From Holosporaceae bacterium (GTDB taxonomy: Bacteria > Pseudomonadota > Alphaproteobacteria > UBA3830), in NCBI GenBank assembly GCA_031267195.1, contig JAIRZO010000089.1, positions 1 through 5,511 of the forward strand: a stretch of 5,511 nt of DNA, read 5' to 3'. The notes below the pieces were generated by a model that saw only the letters and a program-made list of their open reading frames with translations, searched no databases and was not told the origin of the DNA. This document shows positions 5,246 through 5,511 of the stretch, piece after piece. The position numbers were made by a program, and so were the translations under genes. Position 1 is the stretch's first letter. Every line of letters starts with the position of its first letter.

Positions 5246-5511
5246 TCAGTTAAAAAAATCGGTGGGAGCATCATTTTCATTCCTCTCGGTATCCCATGAG
5301 GTTAGTGATGTGGAGCTCTGCTCTGTCTGTCGGCGGCAAGGGCAGGTTTTTAGGTATTTCATTAGCAGCAAATTCCTGGTAACCCACCTTGTATCAGCGG
5401 TTTTTTTTAGCACAAACCTGCCACCGCTTCCAATGGAGGGTTTTGCCTCTGCAGTACCCATAGCAAATGCGACAATATCAACATTCGCCCGCTGGATAGC
5501 ATTTGTGTTAT
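5246..5511 (-). CDS. C-terminal end of an unrecognised protein (partial, runs off right edge)
   Basis: A minus-strand frame is open from the right edge to a TGA at 5246-5248, giving about 87 residues. It begins NTNAIQRANVDIVAFAMGTA, with an internal Met at 5461, and ends in a polar, acidic tail (ERNENDAPTDFFN). I recognise no domain. It is preferred over the competing plus-strand frame because most codons in its first half start with a purine and it needs no start codon touching a tRNA. If real, the gene is convergent with tRNA-Ile2, stopping 42 nt from the tRNA's 3' end. The composition is somewhat more GC-rich than the middle of the window. It could be a C-terminal fragment of any hypothetical protein. 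Confidence 0.4.
   Translation of the reverse strand, partial: NTNAIQRANVDIVAFAMGTAEAKPSIGSGGRFVLKKTADTRWVTRNLLLMKYLKTCPCRRQTEQSSTSLTSWDTERNENDAPTDFFN
5341..5422. repeat. 9-bp inverted repeat, 64-nt spacer
   Basis: GGCAGGTTT (5341-5349) and AAACCTGCC (5414-5422) are perfect inverted arms. After a small asymmetric gap a further GCGG/CCGC pairing is possible (about 5333-5336 with 5424-5427). An eight-T run (5401-5408) lies inside the loop. The structure falls within the presumed partial minus-strand gene. It might reflect RNA structure or a small element, or be chance. Confidence 0.3.

Noticed and set aside
5205..5511. Plus-strand frame starting ATG 1 nt after the tRNA-Ile2 CCA and open to the edge
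   Set aside because: Its start would have the tRNA as its ribosome-binding region and its codon pattern is weaker than that of the opposing minus-strand frame; kept only as an alternative.

Overview
The window looks like chromosomal DNA from an AT-rich alphaproteobacterium. The main evidence is a two-gene unit matching the DivK-PleD cell-cycle/c-di-GMP module, a LolA protein of alphaproteobacterial style, and a CtrA-type TTAA-N7-TTAA box upstream of the divK/pleD-like pair. Phosphorylation residues are eroded in both signalling genes. This, together with the AT-rich composition, would suit a host-associated or otherwise divergent lineage, but that is inference and no genus can be named from the sequence.

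Left part, minus strand (positions 2230 down to 1): tRNA-Cys(GCA), tRNA-Gly(CCC), an ArnT/PMT-like membrane glycosyltransferase (594 aa) and the start of a small DMT/SMR-type membrane protein that runs off the left edge. The glycosyltransferase starts only 32 nt after the tRNA-Gly CCA end, and the last two genes are 17 nt apart. The whole run is therefore plausibly one transcription unit. ArnT-like transferases take a sugar from an undecaprenyl carrier in the periplasm, and small EamA/SMR proteins of the ArnE/F type flip such carriers, so the pair suggests a cell-envelope (lipid A or other glycolipid) modification.

Middle, plus strand: a LolA-like periplasmic lipoprotein carrier (2406-3101) transcribed divergently from the tRNAs. 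A 190-nt intergenic region follows, holding two copies of an 11-bp AT palindrome-like repeat and a CtrA-type box. Next come a DivK-like single receiver protein (3293-3703) and a PleD-like REC-REC-GGDEF diguanylate cyclase (3678-4973) that overlap by 26 nt. The GGDEF domain has every catalytic and product-inhibition residue I can check, at PleD spacing. The DivK-like protein and the first PleD-like receiver have both lost the phosphoacceptor aspartate (Asn and Cys instead) and most of the acidic pocket. This is the most interesting feature of the window: a DivK-PleD module apparently uncoupled from phosphorylation, with cyclase output retained.

Right part: tRNA-Ile2(CAU) on the plus strand with a recognisable promoter, then about 300 nt that probably hold the 3' end of an unrecognised minus-strand gene cut by the right edge.
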